A stretch of DNA of 64,000 nucleotides from an uncultured Bacilli bacterium (GCA_934096735.1 CAKOMS010000001.1:1-64000), one strand, 5' to 3'. Positions 44,300 to 54,127 are shown, counted from the stretch's first letter. Notes: generated by a model not told the origin, from the letters alone. Made by a program: numbers and translations.

Positions 44300-47200
44300 A
44301 TGAATTTAGATAATATATTTAATTATGAAAATAATCATGTAACATATGGGTTAACTAATGAGTTAATCGTTTTTTACTTGATTAATTTATTGAAAAAAAC
44401 AGATAAAAATATTTTGTTAGTATCTTCTACTCTTTATGAAACAAATAATTTGTTTAATGGTATAAAAGGTTATATTGATGATACTATTTTATTTCCGATG
44501 GATGATTTTGTTACATCGATGGTACTTGCTATTTCACCGGAATTTAAACTTGCTAGATTAAATGCTTTAGAGCAAATAAAAGATGGTAAAAAAAATATTG
44601 TAGTGACTAACTTAATGGGTTATTTAAGATACTTACCACATAAAAATATTGAAAATTTAATTGGTTTGAAAAAAAATCTAACTGTTAATAGAGATGAATT
44701 TATTTCTAAATTACTGTCATTTGGTTATACAAAAGAATCTATGGTTACTACAACTGGAGAATTTGCAGTAAGGGGTTATATAATTGATGTTTTTCCAATT
44801 AATGAAATGCATCCAATTAGATTAGAGTTTTTTGGAAATGATTTAGAGTCTATAAGATATTTTGATGAAAATACACAAAGAACTATTAATGAAGTAGACA
44901 ACATAGATATTTATCCAATTGTTGAGATGGAAACTGATATTAAAAATTCATTGTATGATTATTTAAATGAACCAATTGTAGTTTTTTACAATAAAGATCA
45001 AATAGATATAGCATTTAATAAATTAAATGAAGAAGTAATGCAGTTTGATGATAGTAAAAATCTAACAGATTATATGTTTTCTTTAGATGAGATACATTCA
45101 AGTAATAATTTATATATTGATACTATTAATAATCCTACTGATTTTCAAACTTATGAAACACCCTATTTTAACGAGGATTTTGATTATTTGAAAAATTATG
45201 TGCTTAATAATGAATCACAAGGTAAAAAAGTTTATTTTTATTTAGAAAAAGATTCTGAAATTAAAATAATTAAAGAAATTTTACCTAATGCAAATATTGT
45301 TAAAAAAAGACTGAATAAAGGATTTATTATCAATAATTCAATATATATTTCTGAAAATGATATTGGTATAAAAATGAATCCAAGGGTTAAGTATGTAAAT
45401 AACTTACATATTGGTAAAAAAATTAAATCTTATAATGATTTAGAAAAAGGTGATTATGTAGTACATATTAATCATGGTATTGGGGTATATAATGGAATTA
45501 CATCTTTAAAAAAGAACGGATTATTGAAAGATTATATTGAACTTTTATATGCTGATAATGACAAAATATATGTTCCTGTTGAAAAAATTACTTCTATTTA
45601 TAAGTATTCTTCTAAGGATGGTGCAGTGCCCAAAGTTAATAAACTTAATTCAACTAGTTGGTTTAAAACTAAAAATTATATAAAAGCTAAAGCAAAAGAT
45701 ATATCTAAAGAATTGTTACAATTATATTCTGAAAGGGCAAAAGTAAAAGGAATACCATATAAAGATTATGTAGAAGAAGAAACGTTTGCTAGTTTATTTT
45801 CTTATGAAGAAACTAAAGATCAACTTAAAGCGATAAACGAAATATTAAGTGATTTAAGAAGTGAAACGCCAATGGATAGACTTTTATGTGGTGATGTTGG
45901 GTTTGGTAAAACTGAAGTTGCTATGAGAGCAATATTTAAAACAATAATAAATAATATGCAAGTTTTATATTTGTGTCCAACAACAATACTTTCGAATCAA
46001 CAGTATAATGTAATTAAGGAAAGATTTAAAGATATTCCAATTGAAATTAAATTATTAAATAGATTTACAACTCCTAGAGAAACTAATAAAATACTCGAAA
46101 ATATTTCAAATGGAAAAATTGATATTTTAGTTGGTACTCATAGACTTTTAAGTGATGATGTTAAGCCAAATAAGTTAGGACTTTTAGTAGTTGACGAAGA
46201 ACAAAGATTTGGAGTTAAACATAAAGAAAAAATAAAAGAGTTTAAGAATGATGTAAATGTTTTAACTTTATCTGCTACTCCAATACCTAGAACTTTAAAA
46301 ATGGCTCTTTCTGGACTTAGAGATTTATCTATTATTGATACTCCACCAGTTAATAGATATCCAGTCCAAACATATGTAGTTAGAAATAATGATTTACTTG
46401 TAAAAGATGCTATATATAAAGAATTAGGAAGAAATGGTCAAATTTATATTTTATATAATAGAATTCAAGATATAGATACTATTAAAGATAAGATTAATAA
46501 GTTAGTTCCTGAAGCAAGAATTGCAGTGGCACACGGAAGAATGAATAAAGAAGAAATTGAAAATATTATGCAAGATTTTGTTGATCAAAAATATGATATC
46601 TTATTGTGTACAACGATTATTGAAAATGGAATTGATATTAGTAATGCAAATACTTTGATAGTTTATGATTCTGACAATTTTGGATTAAGTCAACTTTATC
46701 AAATTAGAGGAAGAGTTGGAAGAAGTGATAGGGTTGCATATGCATACTTATTATATAATGAAAATAAACAACTTAATGATATTGCAGTTAAGAGGTTGCA
46801 AGCTATAAAAGAGTTTGCAGAACTAGGAAGTGGCTATAAAATTGCTATGCGTGATTTATCTTTAAGGGGTGCTGGTGATATTTTTGGAAGTGAACAAGCT
46901 GGATTTGTAGATTCTGTAGGAATTTCATTGTATATGAAAATGATTGAAGATGAACTAAAAAGAGCTAAAGGTGAAACTGTTTTAGAAGATGAAGATAATA
47001 CTAATAATTTAGTAGAAGTATCTACTCATATTAAAGATAGTTATATTAGTGATGAAGATATTAAAATAGAGATACATCAAAAAATAAATCAAATTGATTC
47101 TAGAGAATCATTTGAAAGAATAAAAGACGAATTAATTGATAGATTTGGTCAAATTGATAATGAAATGATTGTGTATATGTATGAAGAATGGTTTAGTAAT

Positions 47201-47446
47201 TTGGCAAGACAACTTAATATAACAAAAGTAATTACAACAGATAGATATGTTGAAGTTACTTTACCTGAGGAGTTATCAAATAACATTAAAGGAGATAAAT
47301 TGTTACTTGAAACTATGAATATTTCAAATAAGTTTAATATTAAATATATTCATAAAAATATTATTATTACTTTGTTTTACAAGGGACTGAAAGAACATTA
47401 TATTTACTATTTTGTTAAAGTACTAGAATCTATAAAAAATAATTAG
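44300..47446 (+). CDS. mfd: transcription-repair coupling factor Mfd
   Basis: Translocase that removes stalled RNA polymerase and recruits UvrA. 1048 residues, about 100 fewer than B. subtilis Mfd, mainly by shortening in the N-terminal UvrB-like region. The RNA polymerase-interacting domain (KGDYVVHINHGIGVYNGI) and RecG-like motor (CGDVGFGKTEVAMRA, VVDEEQRFGV, LSATPIPRTLKMAL, RGRVGRSDR) are intact. Confidence 0.97.
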   Translation: MNLDNIFNYENNHVTYGLTNELIVFYLINLLKKTDKNILLVSSTLYETNNLFNGIKGYIDDTILFPMDDFVTSMVLAISPEFKLARLNALEQIKDGKKNIVVTNLMGYLRYLPHKNIENLIGLKKNLTVNRDEFISKLLSFGYTKESMVTTTGEFAVRGYIIDVFPINEMHPIRLEFFGNDLESIRYFDENTQRTINEVDNIDIYPIVEMETDIKNSLYDYLNEPIVVFYNKDQIDIAFNKLNEEVMQFDDSKNLTDYMFSLDEIHSSNNLYIDTINNPTDFQTYETPYFNEDFDYLKNYVLNNESQGKKVYFYLEKDSEIKIIKEILPNANIVKKRLNKGFIINNSIYISENDIGIKMNPRVKYVNNLHIGKKIKSYNDLEKGDYVVHINHGIGVYNGITSLKKNGLLKDYIELLYADNDKIYVPVEKITSIYKYSSKDGAVPKVNKLNSTSWFKTKNYIKAKAKDISKELLQLYSERAKVKGIPYKDYVEEETFASLFSYEETKDQLKAINEILSDLRSETPMDRLLCGDVGFGKTEVAMRAIFKTIINNMQVLYLCPTTILSNQQYNVIKERFKDIPIEIKLLNRFTTPRETNKILENISNGKIDILVGTHRLLSDDVKPNKLGLLVVDEEQRFGVKHKEKIKEFKNDVNVLTLSATPIPRTLKMALSGLRDLSIIDTPPVNRYPVQTYVVRNNDLLVKDAIYKELGRNGQIYILYNRIQDIDTIKDKINKLVPEARIAVAHGRMNKEEIENIMQDFVDQKYDILLCTTIIENGIDISNANTLIVYDSDNFGLSQLYQIRGRVGRSDRVAYAYLLYNENKQLNDIAVKRLQAIKEFAELGSGYKIAMRDLSLRGAGDIFGSEQAGFVDSVGISLYMKMIEDELKRAKGETVLEDEDNTNNLVEVSTHIKDSYISDEDIKIEIHQKINQIDSRESFERIKDELIDRFGQIDNEMIVYMYEEWFSNLARQLNITKVITTDRYVEVTLPEELSNNIKGDKLLLETMNISNKFNIKYIHKNIIITLFYKGLKEHYIYYFVKVLESIKNN

Positions 47447-47504
47447 GTATATAAGTATAAAAGATGAAAAATAAATCAAACTATAATTGAATGGAGTGAG
47501 TAGT

Positions 47505-48008
47505 TTGATAAAAAGTGGAATTACCAGAAGAATTGATGAATTAGGTAGAATTGTAGTTCCAAAAGAAATAAGATTTAATTTAGGTATTAGAGAAGGTGAT
47601 TCTTTAGAAATTTTTACAAAAGACAATGCTATAGTTATTAAAAAGTATTCTGAAATAGAAAATATATTTGAGTTAAGTAATAAGTTATGTAAAATATTTT
47701 ATGATATATGGGGATTATCTGTAATTATTACAGATAGGGATAAAGTAATAGCTTGTAGTGGTAATTTAAATATTCAAGAAAAAAACCTACCTAATAATTT
47801 AAAAAAGATGATTGATAATAGAGAATCAATTTTTAATAAATATGATAAATTTTTTGAAATTGAAGGATATTTTACTATTTTACCTATTATAGTAGCATCT
47901 TCAGTTACTGGGTTTGTTATAGTAAATAGTAATAAAAATAATGAAGATAATGTTATGAATGCTAAAATTATTCAAAAAATTATCTGTGAAAAAATTGATG
48001 TTTTATAA
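47505..48008 (+). CDS. spoVT: stage V sporulation protein T (AbrB-type regulator)
   Basis: 167 residues. N-terminal AbrB swapped-hairpin DNA-binding domain (SGITRRIDELGRIVVPKEIR, NLGIREGDSLEIF) and a GAF-like C-terminal domain (DIWGLSVIITDRDKVIACSG to TGFVIVNSN). SpoVT tunes sigma-G genes in the forespore. The TTG at 47505 after GGAGTGAG is preferred; a frame from 47487 adds six residues. It follows mfd as in B. subtilis. Confidence 0.9.
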   Translation: MIKSGITRRIDELGRIVVPKEIRFNLGIREGDSLEIFTKDNAIVIKKYSEIENIFELSNKLCKIFYDIWGLSVIITDRDKVIACSGNLNIQEKNLPNNLKKMIDNRESIFNKYDKFFEIEGYFTILPIIVASSVTGFVIVNSNKNNEDNVMNAKIIQKIICEKIDVL

Positions 48009-48020
48009 GTTATGTTAATC

Positions 48021-48049
48021 TTGATTAGTTTTAATTCTTATGTTACTAT
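48021..48049 (+). promoter_or_regulatory. promoter of the T-box operon
   Basis: TTGATT (48021-48026), 17 bp, TACTAT (48044-48049). Confidence 0.5.
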
Positions 48050-48055
48050 ACTTGT

Positions 48056-48250
48056 AGTTAACGAAGAATAAGTGTGGTAGATTAATAAGTTAAATAGAGA
48101 ATTAGTGGTTGGTGGAAACTAATTAATAAGTTAATTGAGTATGAACTTAGGAGTTAAATCGGTGAGAATCGTTATAATCTAAAGTGTATGAATAAATTCA
48201 TAAATTAAGGTGGTACCGCGGAAAATATTTCGTCCTTTGTTTATGAATTT
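48056..48250 (+). promoter_or_regulatory. T-box riboswitch, methionine specifier
   Basis: The T-box sequence AAGGTGGTACCGCG is exact at 48207-48220 and lies in the antiterminator bulge region, followed by CGTCCTTT. The competing terminator pairs AAATTCATAAA (48194-48204) with TTTATGAATTT (48240-48250), ending in T. Stem I carries the GGTGGAAAC apical element at 48111-48119, and the descending strand shows ATG at 48141-48143 in the expected specifier position, matching metG as the third gene downstream. Uncharged tRNA-Met should switch transcription on. Confidence 0.9.
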
Positions 48251-48267
48251 TTTATTTGGAGGTTTTT

Positions 48268-48891
48268 ATGAAAGCAATTGTGTTTGATTTAGATAATACA
48301 TTAATTATTTGGAAAGATGAATATGTATCGGTATTAAAAAATATTTTACCAAAATATATTCCTAATATTAGTGATGAAAAAGCCATTGAAATTAATAAAT
48401 GTTTGGATGATTATGAGAATGTGATTGATGAGTTAAGTCGTGAAAAATTACTTTTTTATATTAATAATAAATGTAAATTAAATTTAAGTATCGATTTTAT
48501 TGATGAACTTATAAAAGGGCAACGAATGTGCTTTCAAGAAGATAAAAAATTAGAAGAAGTTATTAAATATTTAGCAAGTAAATATGATTTGTATGTGGTG
48601 TCTAATTGGTTTACAGAAACACAAGAAGGAAGGCTTGAAAATGTTGGAGTTTTAAAATATTTTAAAAAAGTATATGGTGCTGATGTTAATTATTTGAAAC
48701 CTGATATTAGAGCATTTAAATCTATTTTTGATAAATATTCTAGTAATTCTGTAATTTGTGTAGGAGATTCATTAAATAATGATATTTTACCAGTATTAAA
48801 ATTAGGTGGAAGAGCTATTTGGATTTCAGATAGTGAATCTAATAAATATGAAACTATTCATAGTATATATGAATTGGAGGATTTACTATGA
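48268..48891 (+). CDS. HAD family hydrolase
   Basis: 207 residues, HAD subfamily IA. Motif I VFDLDNTLI near residues 5-13 (nucleophile Asp and acid/base Asp), cap domain, motif II VVSNW, motif III Lys in YLKPDIRAFKS, motif IV VGDSLNNDILPVLKLG. Phosphatase or dehalogenase-type; substrate not known, nucleotides being the commonest for YjjG-like members. GGAGG is 5 nt before the ATG at 48268. First gene of the methionine T-box operon and overlaps dut by 4 bp, which suggests a housekeeping role linked to nucleotides. Confidence 0.85.
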   Translation: MKAIVFDLDNTLIIWKDEYVSVLKNILPKYIPNISDEKAIEINKCLDDYENVIDELSREKLLFYINNKCKLNLSIDFIDELIKGQRMCFQEDKKLEEVIKYLASKYDLYVVSNWFTETQEGRLENVGVLKYFKKVYGADVNYLKPDIRAFKSIFDKYSSNSVICVGDSLNNDILPVLKLGGRAIWISDSESNKYETIHSIYELEDLL

Positions 48892-49379
48892 ATGGTAGAT
48901 CTTTTGAAAAAGTAAGTTTTGAAGAATTTAAAAAAACTATAAAAGATGATAAAGAATTATATAATAATTATTTGTTACCTTCTAGAAAAACAAAATATAG
49001 TGCTGGGTATGATTTAATTTCTATATTAGATTATAGTATTGAACCTGGAGAGAGATTATTAATTCCAACAGGATATAAAGCAAAATATTTAGATGATGAA
49101 ATGCTAATGATAGTTGTTAGAAGTAGTGTTGGTGTTAAATATAATGTGAGGCTTTCTAATCAAGTAGGAATTATTGATAGTGATTATTACAATAATCCTA
49201 GTAATGAGGGCCATATATTTGTTTCTTTAGCAAATGAAGGTAATGAAACATTTTATATAAAAAAAGGAACAGCTTATGCACAAGGAATATTTGTTAAATA
49301 CTTAACTTGTGATGATACTGTTATACCAGATAGAGTTGGTGGTTTTGGAAGTACAAATAGAAAAGAGGAAGAAAAATGA
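48888..49379 (+). CDS. dut: deoxyuridine 5'-triphosphate nucleotidohydrolase
   Basis: 163 residues. All five trimeric dUTPase motifs: SAGYDL (1), VVRSSVG (2), VGIIDSDYY (3, with the catalytic Asp), AQGIFVKY (4) and GGFGSTN (5, mobile P-loop-like tail). A 30-residue N-terminal extension precedes motif 1. Overlaps both neighbours by 4 bp (ATGA), so it is translationally coupled inside the T-box operon. Confidence 0.9.
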   Translation: MNGRSFEKVSFEEFKKTIKDDKELYNNYLLPSRKTKYSAGYDLISILDYSIEPGERLLIPTGYKAKYLDDEMLMIVVRSSVGVKYNVRLSNQVGIIDSDYYNNPSNEGHIFVSLANEGNETFYIKKGTAYAQGIFVKYLTCDDTVIPDRVGGFGSTNRKEEEK

Positions 49380-50899
49380 AAGAAAAATTTTATATAACAA
49401 CTCCAATATATTATCCTAGTGCTGAATTTCATATTGGACATTGTTATACAACTATAATAGCAGATGCTATTGCAAGATATAAAAGACTTGCAGGATATGA
49501 TGTTTATTTTCAAACTGGTACTGATGAACACGGATTGAAAATTGAGACAAAAGCTAAAGAAAAAGGAGTAACTCCTAAAGAATATGTTGATGTTATAATT
49601 GATAATGCAAAAGATTTATGGAAAAGTTTAAATATTTCATATGACTTTTTTATAAGAACTACTGATGAATTTCATGTTCGTAGAGTTCAAAAAATATTTG
49701 AAAAGTTATATGAAAAAGGTGATATATATAAGGGAGAGTATAAAGGATTATATTGTGTACCATGTGAATCATTTTGGACTGAAACACAAGCTGTAGATAA
49801 TAAATGTCCTGATTGTGGTAGAGATGTTACAGTTGTTACAGAAGAAGCTTATTTCTTTAAATTAAGTAAATATCAAAAAAAATTGGAAGAATTTTATGAA
49901 CAAAATCCTAATTTTATAAGTCCTGTATCTAGAAAGAACGAAATGTTAAATAATTTTATAAAACCTGGATTAGAAGATTTATGTGTGTCAAGAACTAGCT
50001 TTAAATGGGGAATACCTGTATCTTTTGATCCAAATCATGTTATTTATGTTTGGATAGATGCTCTTAGTAATTATATTACTAGTTTAGGTTATCCAGAAGA
50101 TGATAAAAAGTTAAAAAAATATTGGCCTGCTGATTTACATTTAGTTGGTAAGGAAATAGTAAGATTTCATACAATTATATGGCCTGCTCTTCTTATGGCT
50201 TTAGATTTACCACTTCCTAAGCAAGTTTTTGGACATGGTTGGTTAATTATTGATGGCGGAAAAATAAGCAAGAGTTTAGGCAATTATAAAGATCCTAGAG
50301 AGTATATTAATTCATATGGAGTAGATGCTGTAAGATATTTTGCTTTAAGAGAAGTACCATTTGGTAGTGATGGTAATTTTAGTGAAAGTGCATTAATTAC
50401 TAGAACAAATGGAGATCTTGCTAATATTTTAGGTAATTTAGTTAGTAGAACAATTCAAATGGGAATTAAATACTTTAATGGGGAAGTAGAAAATAAAAAT
50501 GTTTCCGAAAAAATAGATGAAGATTTAATTAATAGTACATATAATTTGAAAGATCTTGTTGATGAGAAAATGAATGAATTTAAAATTAATGAAGCTTTAG
50601 AATTAATATTTGATGTACTTAGAAAATGTAACAAGTATATTGATGATACAACCCCATGGATTCTTGCAAAAGATGAAAATAATTTAGATAGACTTGAAAC
50701 AGTTATTTATAATTTATTAGATAGTATTAGAGTTTGTGCAACACTTTTAGATGCATTTATTCCTGAGACTAGTGAAAAAATATTTGATGGATTAAAGATA
50801 TCTAAACAAACATTTGATGATATTAATAAAAAAGTAAATAAATATAGTTTGGGATTAGTTAAACCTGATAACTTATTTGAACGTATTAAGGAGGATTAA
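49376..50899 (+). CDS. metG: methionyl-tRNA synthetase
   Basis: 507 residues. HIGH motif FHIGHCYTTI near residue 20, zinc knuckle (CVPCESF then CPDCGRD), KMSKS-like KISKSLGN near 300, anticodon-binding helical domain. It lacks the C-terminal tRBD/Trbp111 extension found in B. subtilis MetS, ending soon after the anticodon domain. Controlled by the T-box at 48056-48250; its stop overlaps the tatD start. Confidence 0.97.
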   Translation: MKEKFYITTPIYYPSAEFHIGHCYTTIIADAIARYKRLAGYDVYFQTGTDEHGLKIETKAKEKGVTPKEYVDVIIDNAKDLWKSLNISYDFFIRTTDEFHVRRVQKIFEKLYEKGDIYKGEYKGLYCVPCESFWTETQAVDNKCPDCGRDVTVVTEEAYFFKLSKYQKKLEEFYEQNPNFISPVSRKNEMLNNFIKPGLEDLCVSRTSFKWGIPVSFDPNHVIYVWIDALSNYITSLGYPEDDKKLKKYWPADLHLVGKEIVRFHTIIWPALLMALDLPLPKQVFGHGWLIIDGGKISKSLGNYKDPREYINSYGVDAVRYFALREVPFGSDGNFSESALITRTNGDLANILGNLVSRTIQMGIKYFNGEVENKNVSEKIDEDLINSTYNLKDLVDEKMNEFKINEALELIFDVLRKCNKYIDDTTPWILAKDENNLDRLETVIYNLLDSIRVCATLLDAFIPETSEKIFDGLKISKQTFDDINKKVNKYSLGLVKPDNLFERIKED

Positions 50900-51660
50900 T
50901 GTTTGTAGATTCTCATTGTCATTTGTTTAGTGAATATTATGATGATATTAATGAAATAGTCGAAAATTCTAGTTCTAAAGGGATAAGTTATTTAATTAAT
51001 AATGGATGTAATTCAAAGAGTAATAAAGAAATTATTGATTTAATAAGTAAATATAAAAATATGTATGGTGCAATTGGTATTCATCCAGAAGATGTTGATA
51101 ATTATTCTTTAGACGATATTAATTTTATAGTTAATAATTTAAATAATAAAAAAATTATTGCTATTGGTGAAATAGGATTAGATTATTATTATACAAAGGA
51201 AAATAAAGATAAACAAATTGAATTATTTGAAAGACAATTAGAAATTGCAGAACACAAAAATATTCCTGTAATAGTTCACTCTAGAGATGCTACTCAAGAT
51301 ACAATAAATATATTAAAGAAATATAAAGTAAAAGGTGTTATTCATTCATTTAGTGGTTCAAAAGAAACTGCTAAAGAGTATATTAAAATGGGATTTTTGT
51401 TAGGTATAAATGGGGTTATAACTTTTAAAAATTGTAATATTAAAGATGTATATAAAGAAATTGGTTTAAATAATGTTATATTTGAAACTGATTCTCCTTA
51501 TCTTACACCAGTACCTTTTAGAGGTAAGAAAAATGATCCTAGCAAAATAATTGATATAGTAGATTTTATTTCTAACGAGTTTAGTATACCTATTCAAGAG
51601 TTATCAAAAATTAGTAATAAAAATGTACAAGATGTGTTTGGAATTAATGTTGAAAAGTAA
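50899..51660 (+). CDS. tatD: TatD family metal-dependent nuclease
   Basis: 253 residues, TIM barrel. Metal ligands DSHCHLF at the N terminus, the Glu in IGEIGLDYYY, His in PVIVHSRDA and VIHSFSG, Asp in FETDSPYLTP. A 3'-5' DNA exonuclease in characterised members. Follows metG as in B. subtilis (metS-yabD). Ends in its own terminator. Confidence 0.94.
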   Translation: MFVDSHCHLFSEYYDDINEIVENSSSKGISYLINNGCNSKSNKEIIDLISKYKNMYGAIGIHPEDVDNYSLDDINFIVNNLNNKKIIAIGEIGLDYYYTKENKDKQIELFERQLEIAEHKNIPVIVHSRDATQDTINILKKYKVKGVIHSFSGSKETAKEYIKMGFLLGINGVITFKNCNIKDVYKEIGLNNVIFETDSPYLTPVPFRGKKNDPSKIIDIVDFISNEFSIPIQELSKISNKNVQDVFGINVEK

Positions 51661-51679
51661 TATGTTTTCAACATTTTTT
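51647..51679 (+). terminator. tatD terminator
   Basis: ATGTTGAAAA / TTTTCAACAT, a perfect 10-bp stem that overlaps the tatD stop, followed by six T. Confidence 0.8.
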
Positions 51680-51688
51680 GAGCAAATT

Positions 51689-51717
51689 TTGACAAATAAA
51701 TATATGTTATGTATAAT
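51689..51717 (+). promoter_or_regulatory. perfect consensus sigma-A promoter
   Basis: TTGACA (51689-51694), 17 bp, TATAAT (51712-51717), for the 3D-domain protein and rsmA. Confidence 0.85.
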
Positions 51718-51741
51718 TTAATTGTAGAAAGTGATGATTAA

Positions 51742-52284
51742 ATGAAAAGTATGATTAATAAATTAAGTAAAAGTATTATAATTTTATTTATTGTTGTTAT
51801 TTCTACTAGTTATGTTTATGTAATAGAAACTAAAAGTCAAAGTGATAATATTAATAAAACTGTTAATCTTTCTACAATGGCATTAAAAGTAGAAGAGTTT
51901 GAAAAAAATAATATATATAGAGCAAAAGATACTTTTACTGGAGATTTAACTGGATATGTTTTTAATTGTCCTTTATGTTCTGGAAGACTTGCTTGTAAAT
52001 CTAGTTATGATATAACTGATGGCAGAGATTATTATGATGATGAATTATACGGAAGAGTAAAAATAGTAGCATCTTCTAGTAATTTACCATGTGGTTCAAT
52101 TATTAGATTTAATTCTTCAAGAGTGAGTTCAGATCCAGTAGTTGCAATTGTATTAGATCGTGGTGTAAGAGGAAATTCTTTAGACTTATTAACTACAAGT
52201 TTAAATTCTGCTTATACTTTAGGTAGAAGTGTTATTTCTTATGATGTTTTAAGAAAAGGGTGGAGTTTTTCTAATGAAAGCTAA
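51742..52284 (+). CDS. 3D-domain (YabE/RpfB-like) cell-wall protein
   Basis: 180 residues: N-terminal signal anchor (about 10-30), a short linker and a C-terminal 3D double-psi beta-barrel domain (RVKIVASSSNLPCGSIIRF, VVAIVLDRGVRGNSLDLL, LGRSVISYDVLRKGW), the catalytic-type fold of MltA/Rpf-like wall hydrolases. Two of the three family Asp residues are visible in VLDRG and SLDLL. Four Cys (CPLCSG, LACKS, LPCGS) are unusual. Takes the yabE slot between tatD and rsmA; the G5 and DUF348 domains of YabE are absent. Overlaps rsmA by 11 bp. Confidence 0.8.
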   Translation: MKSMINKLSKSIIILFIVVISTSYVYVIETKSQSDNINKTVNLSTMALKVEEFEKNNIYRAKDTFTGDLTGYVFNCPLCSGRLACKSSYDITDGRDYYDDELYGRVKIVASSSNLPCGSIIRFNSSRVSSDPVVAIVLDRGVRGNSLDLLTTSLNSAYTLGRSVISYDVLRKGWSFSNES

Positions 52285-53059
52285 AAAAAGTTTAGGGCAA
52301 AATTTTTTAATAGATTATAATATAATTGATAAAATATGTGATTGTATAAATGCTAAGGAAAATGATTTAATAGTTGAAATTGGACCTGGTATGGGAGCCC
52401 TTACTAAAAAGTTAAGAGAAAAAAAATGTATGCTAATTTGTTATGAAATAGATGAAGATATGCATAAATATTTAGATAAATATGTAGATAGTTATACTAA
52501 AATTATTTTTAAAGATATATTATTATCAGATGTTTTAGAAGACATAAAGGATATTAAATATAATAGATTATATGTTGTAGGAAATTTACCTTATTATATA
52601 ACAACACCAATAATTAAAAGACTAATTACTTTAAATTTAAATGCAAGTGAAATGATTTTTATGGTACAAGATGAAGTTGCTGATAGATTTACTGCTCATT
52701 GTAGGTCTAAAGAATATGGTAGTATAACATTATATTTAAAATATTATTTTGATGTAGAAAAGTTATTTAATGTTAGTAAAAAATGTTTTAATCCAGTACC
52801 TAAAGTTGAAAGTGCAATTATAAAATTTACTAAAAGAAAAGATAAATTAGATGTTTTAGAAGAAAGTTATTTTAAATTAATTAATGATGCTTTTAGAATG
52901 AAAAGAAAAAATATTAAAAATAATTTAATAAATTACGATTTAGATATAGTAAAAAGTGTACTAAATAAATATGGATATGATTTAAGTAGTAGAGCAGAAG
53001 AATTACCTGAAGAAGTTTTTATAGAGTTATGTAATGAACTTAGTAAAAAAAATCATTAA
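52274..53059 (+). CDS. rsmA: 16S rRNA (adenine1518/1519-N6)-dimethyltransferase
   Basis: 261 residues (KsgA). SAM site IVEIGPGMGALTKKL, catalytic NLPYYITTPI and the C-terminal helical domain. Starts KAKKSLGQNFLID after the Met. The rnmV gene that usually lies before it in Bacilli is absent. Confidence 0.97.
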   Translation: MKAKKSLGQNFLIDYNIIDKICDCINAKENDLIVEIGPGMGALTKKLREKKCMLICYEIDEDMHKYLDKYVDSYTKIIFKDILLSDVLEDIKDIKYNRLYVVGNLPYYITTPIIKRLITLNLNASEMIFMVQDEVADRFTAHCRSKEYGSITLYLKYYFDVEKLFNVSKKCFNPVPKVESAIIKFTKRKDKLDVLEESYFKLINDAFRMKRKNIKNNLINYDLDIVKSVLNKYGYDLSSRAEELPEEVFIELCNELSKKNH

Positions 53060-53091
53060 AATACATGATAGTTATAATCTTGTATTTTTTT
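53060..53091 (+). terminator. rsmA terminator
   Basis: AATACATGA / TCTTGTATT (one mismatch) followed by seven T. Confidence 0.6.
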
Positions 53092-53118
53092 GTTTTTCTT
53101 CTATTTTTATAGAAATAA

Positions 53119-53126
53119 CATATAAT
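53119..53126 (+). promoter_or_regulatory. possible mother-cell sigma (E/K) -10 element before yabG
   Basis: CATATAAT in the context CATATAATTTAATGG, 15 bp before the yabG ATG. The same 15 bases occur upstream of yabP (54537). Fits the CATANNNT-type -10 of sigma-E/K; no convincing -35 here. Confidence 0.4.
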
Positions 53127-53141
53127 TTAATGGTGATTTGA

Positions 53142-53918
53142 ATGGATTTTAAAGTAGGAGATTATGTAACTAGGAAAAGTTATAATAATGATACTGTATT
53201 TAAAATAATTAATATTGTTTCTGATATTGCTTATTTAAAAGGTACTGAAGTTAGATTATATGCAGATAGTGATTTAAGTGATTTAATAAAGTGTGAAGTG
53301 CCTAGAGAAGATAAATTTTTTGAAGATGAAGTTAGAGGAAATAAAATAACTGAAAAAGATGATTATTTTTACTTACCTGGTAAAATATTACATATTGATG
53401 GCGATGAAGAGTATTTAGAAAAGTGTTTAAAATTTTATAAAAGTTCTGGTGTTTATGCAATTGGCAAAAAAATAAAAGAAGAAAATATGTATGAACAAAT
53501 ACCACTTCTTTTAAAAGAGTATAAACCTGATATTATTATTATTACTGGACATGATGCATATTATAAGAAAAAAGGAAGTATAAAAGATATTAATAACTAT
53601 AAAAATACTAAGTTTTTTATTAAAGCAATTAAGTCTGCTAGAAGTTATGAAAAAAGTCATGAGAAGTTAGTTATTATAGCAGGTGCTTGTCAAAGTAATT
53701 ATGAAGAACTTATTAAAGCTGGGGCTAATTATGCAAGTAGTCCTAAAAGGGTTAACATTCATGCTCTTGATCCTGCAATAATTGCTGTTACTGTTGCACT
53801 TACAGAAAGAAGTAAAGCAATTGATTTAAAAGGATTGTTAGAACTTACAAAGTATGGTAAGGATGGTATGGGTGGCATAATGGGTAATGGTATTATGTAT
53901 GTGGGGTATCCTAGATGA
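53142..53918 (+). CDS. yabG: sporulation-specific protease YabG
   Basis: 258 residues. Cysteine-type protease that trims spore coat proteins (and SpoIVA/CspBA in clostridia). Recognisable by the N-terminal KVGDYVTRKSYNND, LPGKILHIDGDEEYL, DIIIITGHDAYYKKKGS, IIAGACQSNYEELIKAGANY with the likely catalytic Cys, and GGIMGNGIMYVGYPR. Between rsmA and veg as in B. subtilis. Expected in the late mother cell. Confidence 0.93.
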   Translation: MDFKVGDYVTRKSYNNDTVFKIINIVSDIAYLKGTEVRLYADSDLSDLIKCEVPREDKFFEDEVRGNKITEKDDYFYLPGKILHIDGDEEYLEKCLKFYKSSGVYAIGKKIKEENMYEQIPLLLKEYKPDIIIITGHDAYYKKKGSIKDINNYKNTKFFIKAIKSARSYEKSHEKLVIIAGACQSNYEELIKAGANYASSPKRVNIHALDPAIIAVTVALTERSKAIDLKGLLELTKYGKDGMGGIMGNGIMYVGYPR

Positions 53919-54127
53919 ATATAGATTTAATAAGAGAAAAAATTGAATCAAATATTAATAAAAGAGTAATAGTTACACATTATGGACTTAGAAATAAAAT
54001 TAATAGATATGAAGGGGTTTTATATAAAACGTATCCAAATATATTTTCAATAATAAGTGATGGAGTAGAAAAAAGTTTTTCTTATAATGATTATATTACA
54101 GGAGATATAAAAATAAAATTTTTTTAA
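53915..54127 (+). CDS. veg: Veg family protein
   Basis: 70 residues, with VIVTHYGLRNKINRYEGVLY and YPNIFSI, the small SH3-like Veg fold. In B. subtilis it affects biofilm gene control through SinR. Its start overlaps the yabG stop by 4 bp (ATGA), which ties it to the sporulation gene here. Confidence 0.92.
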   Translation: MNIDLIREKIESNINKRVIVTHYGLRNKINRYEGVLYKTYPNIFSIISDGVEKSFSYNDYITGDIKIKFF

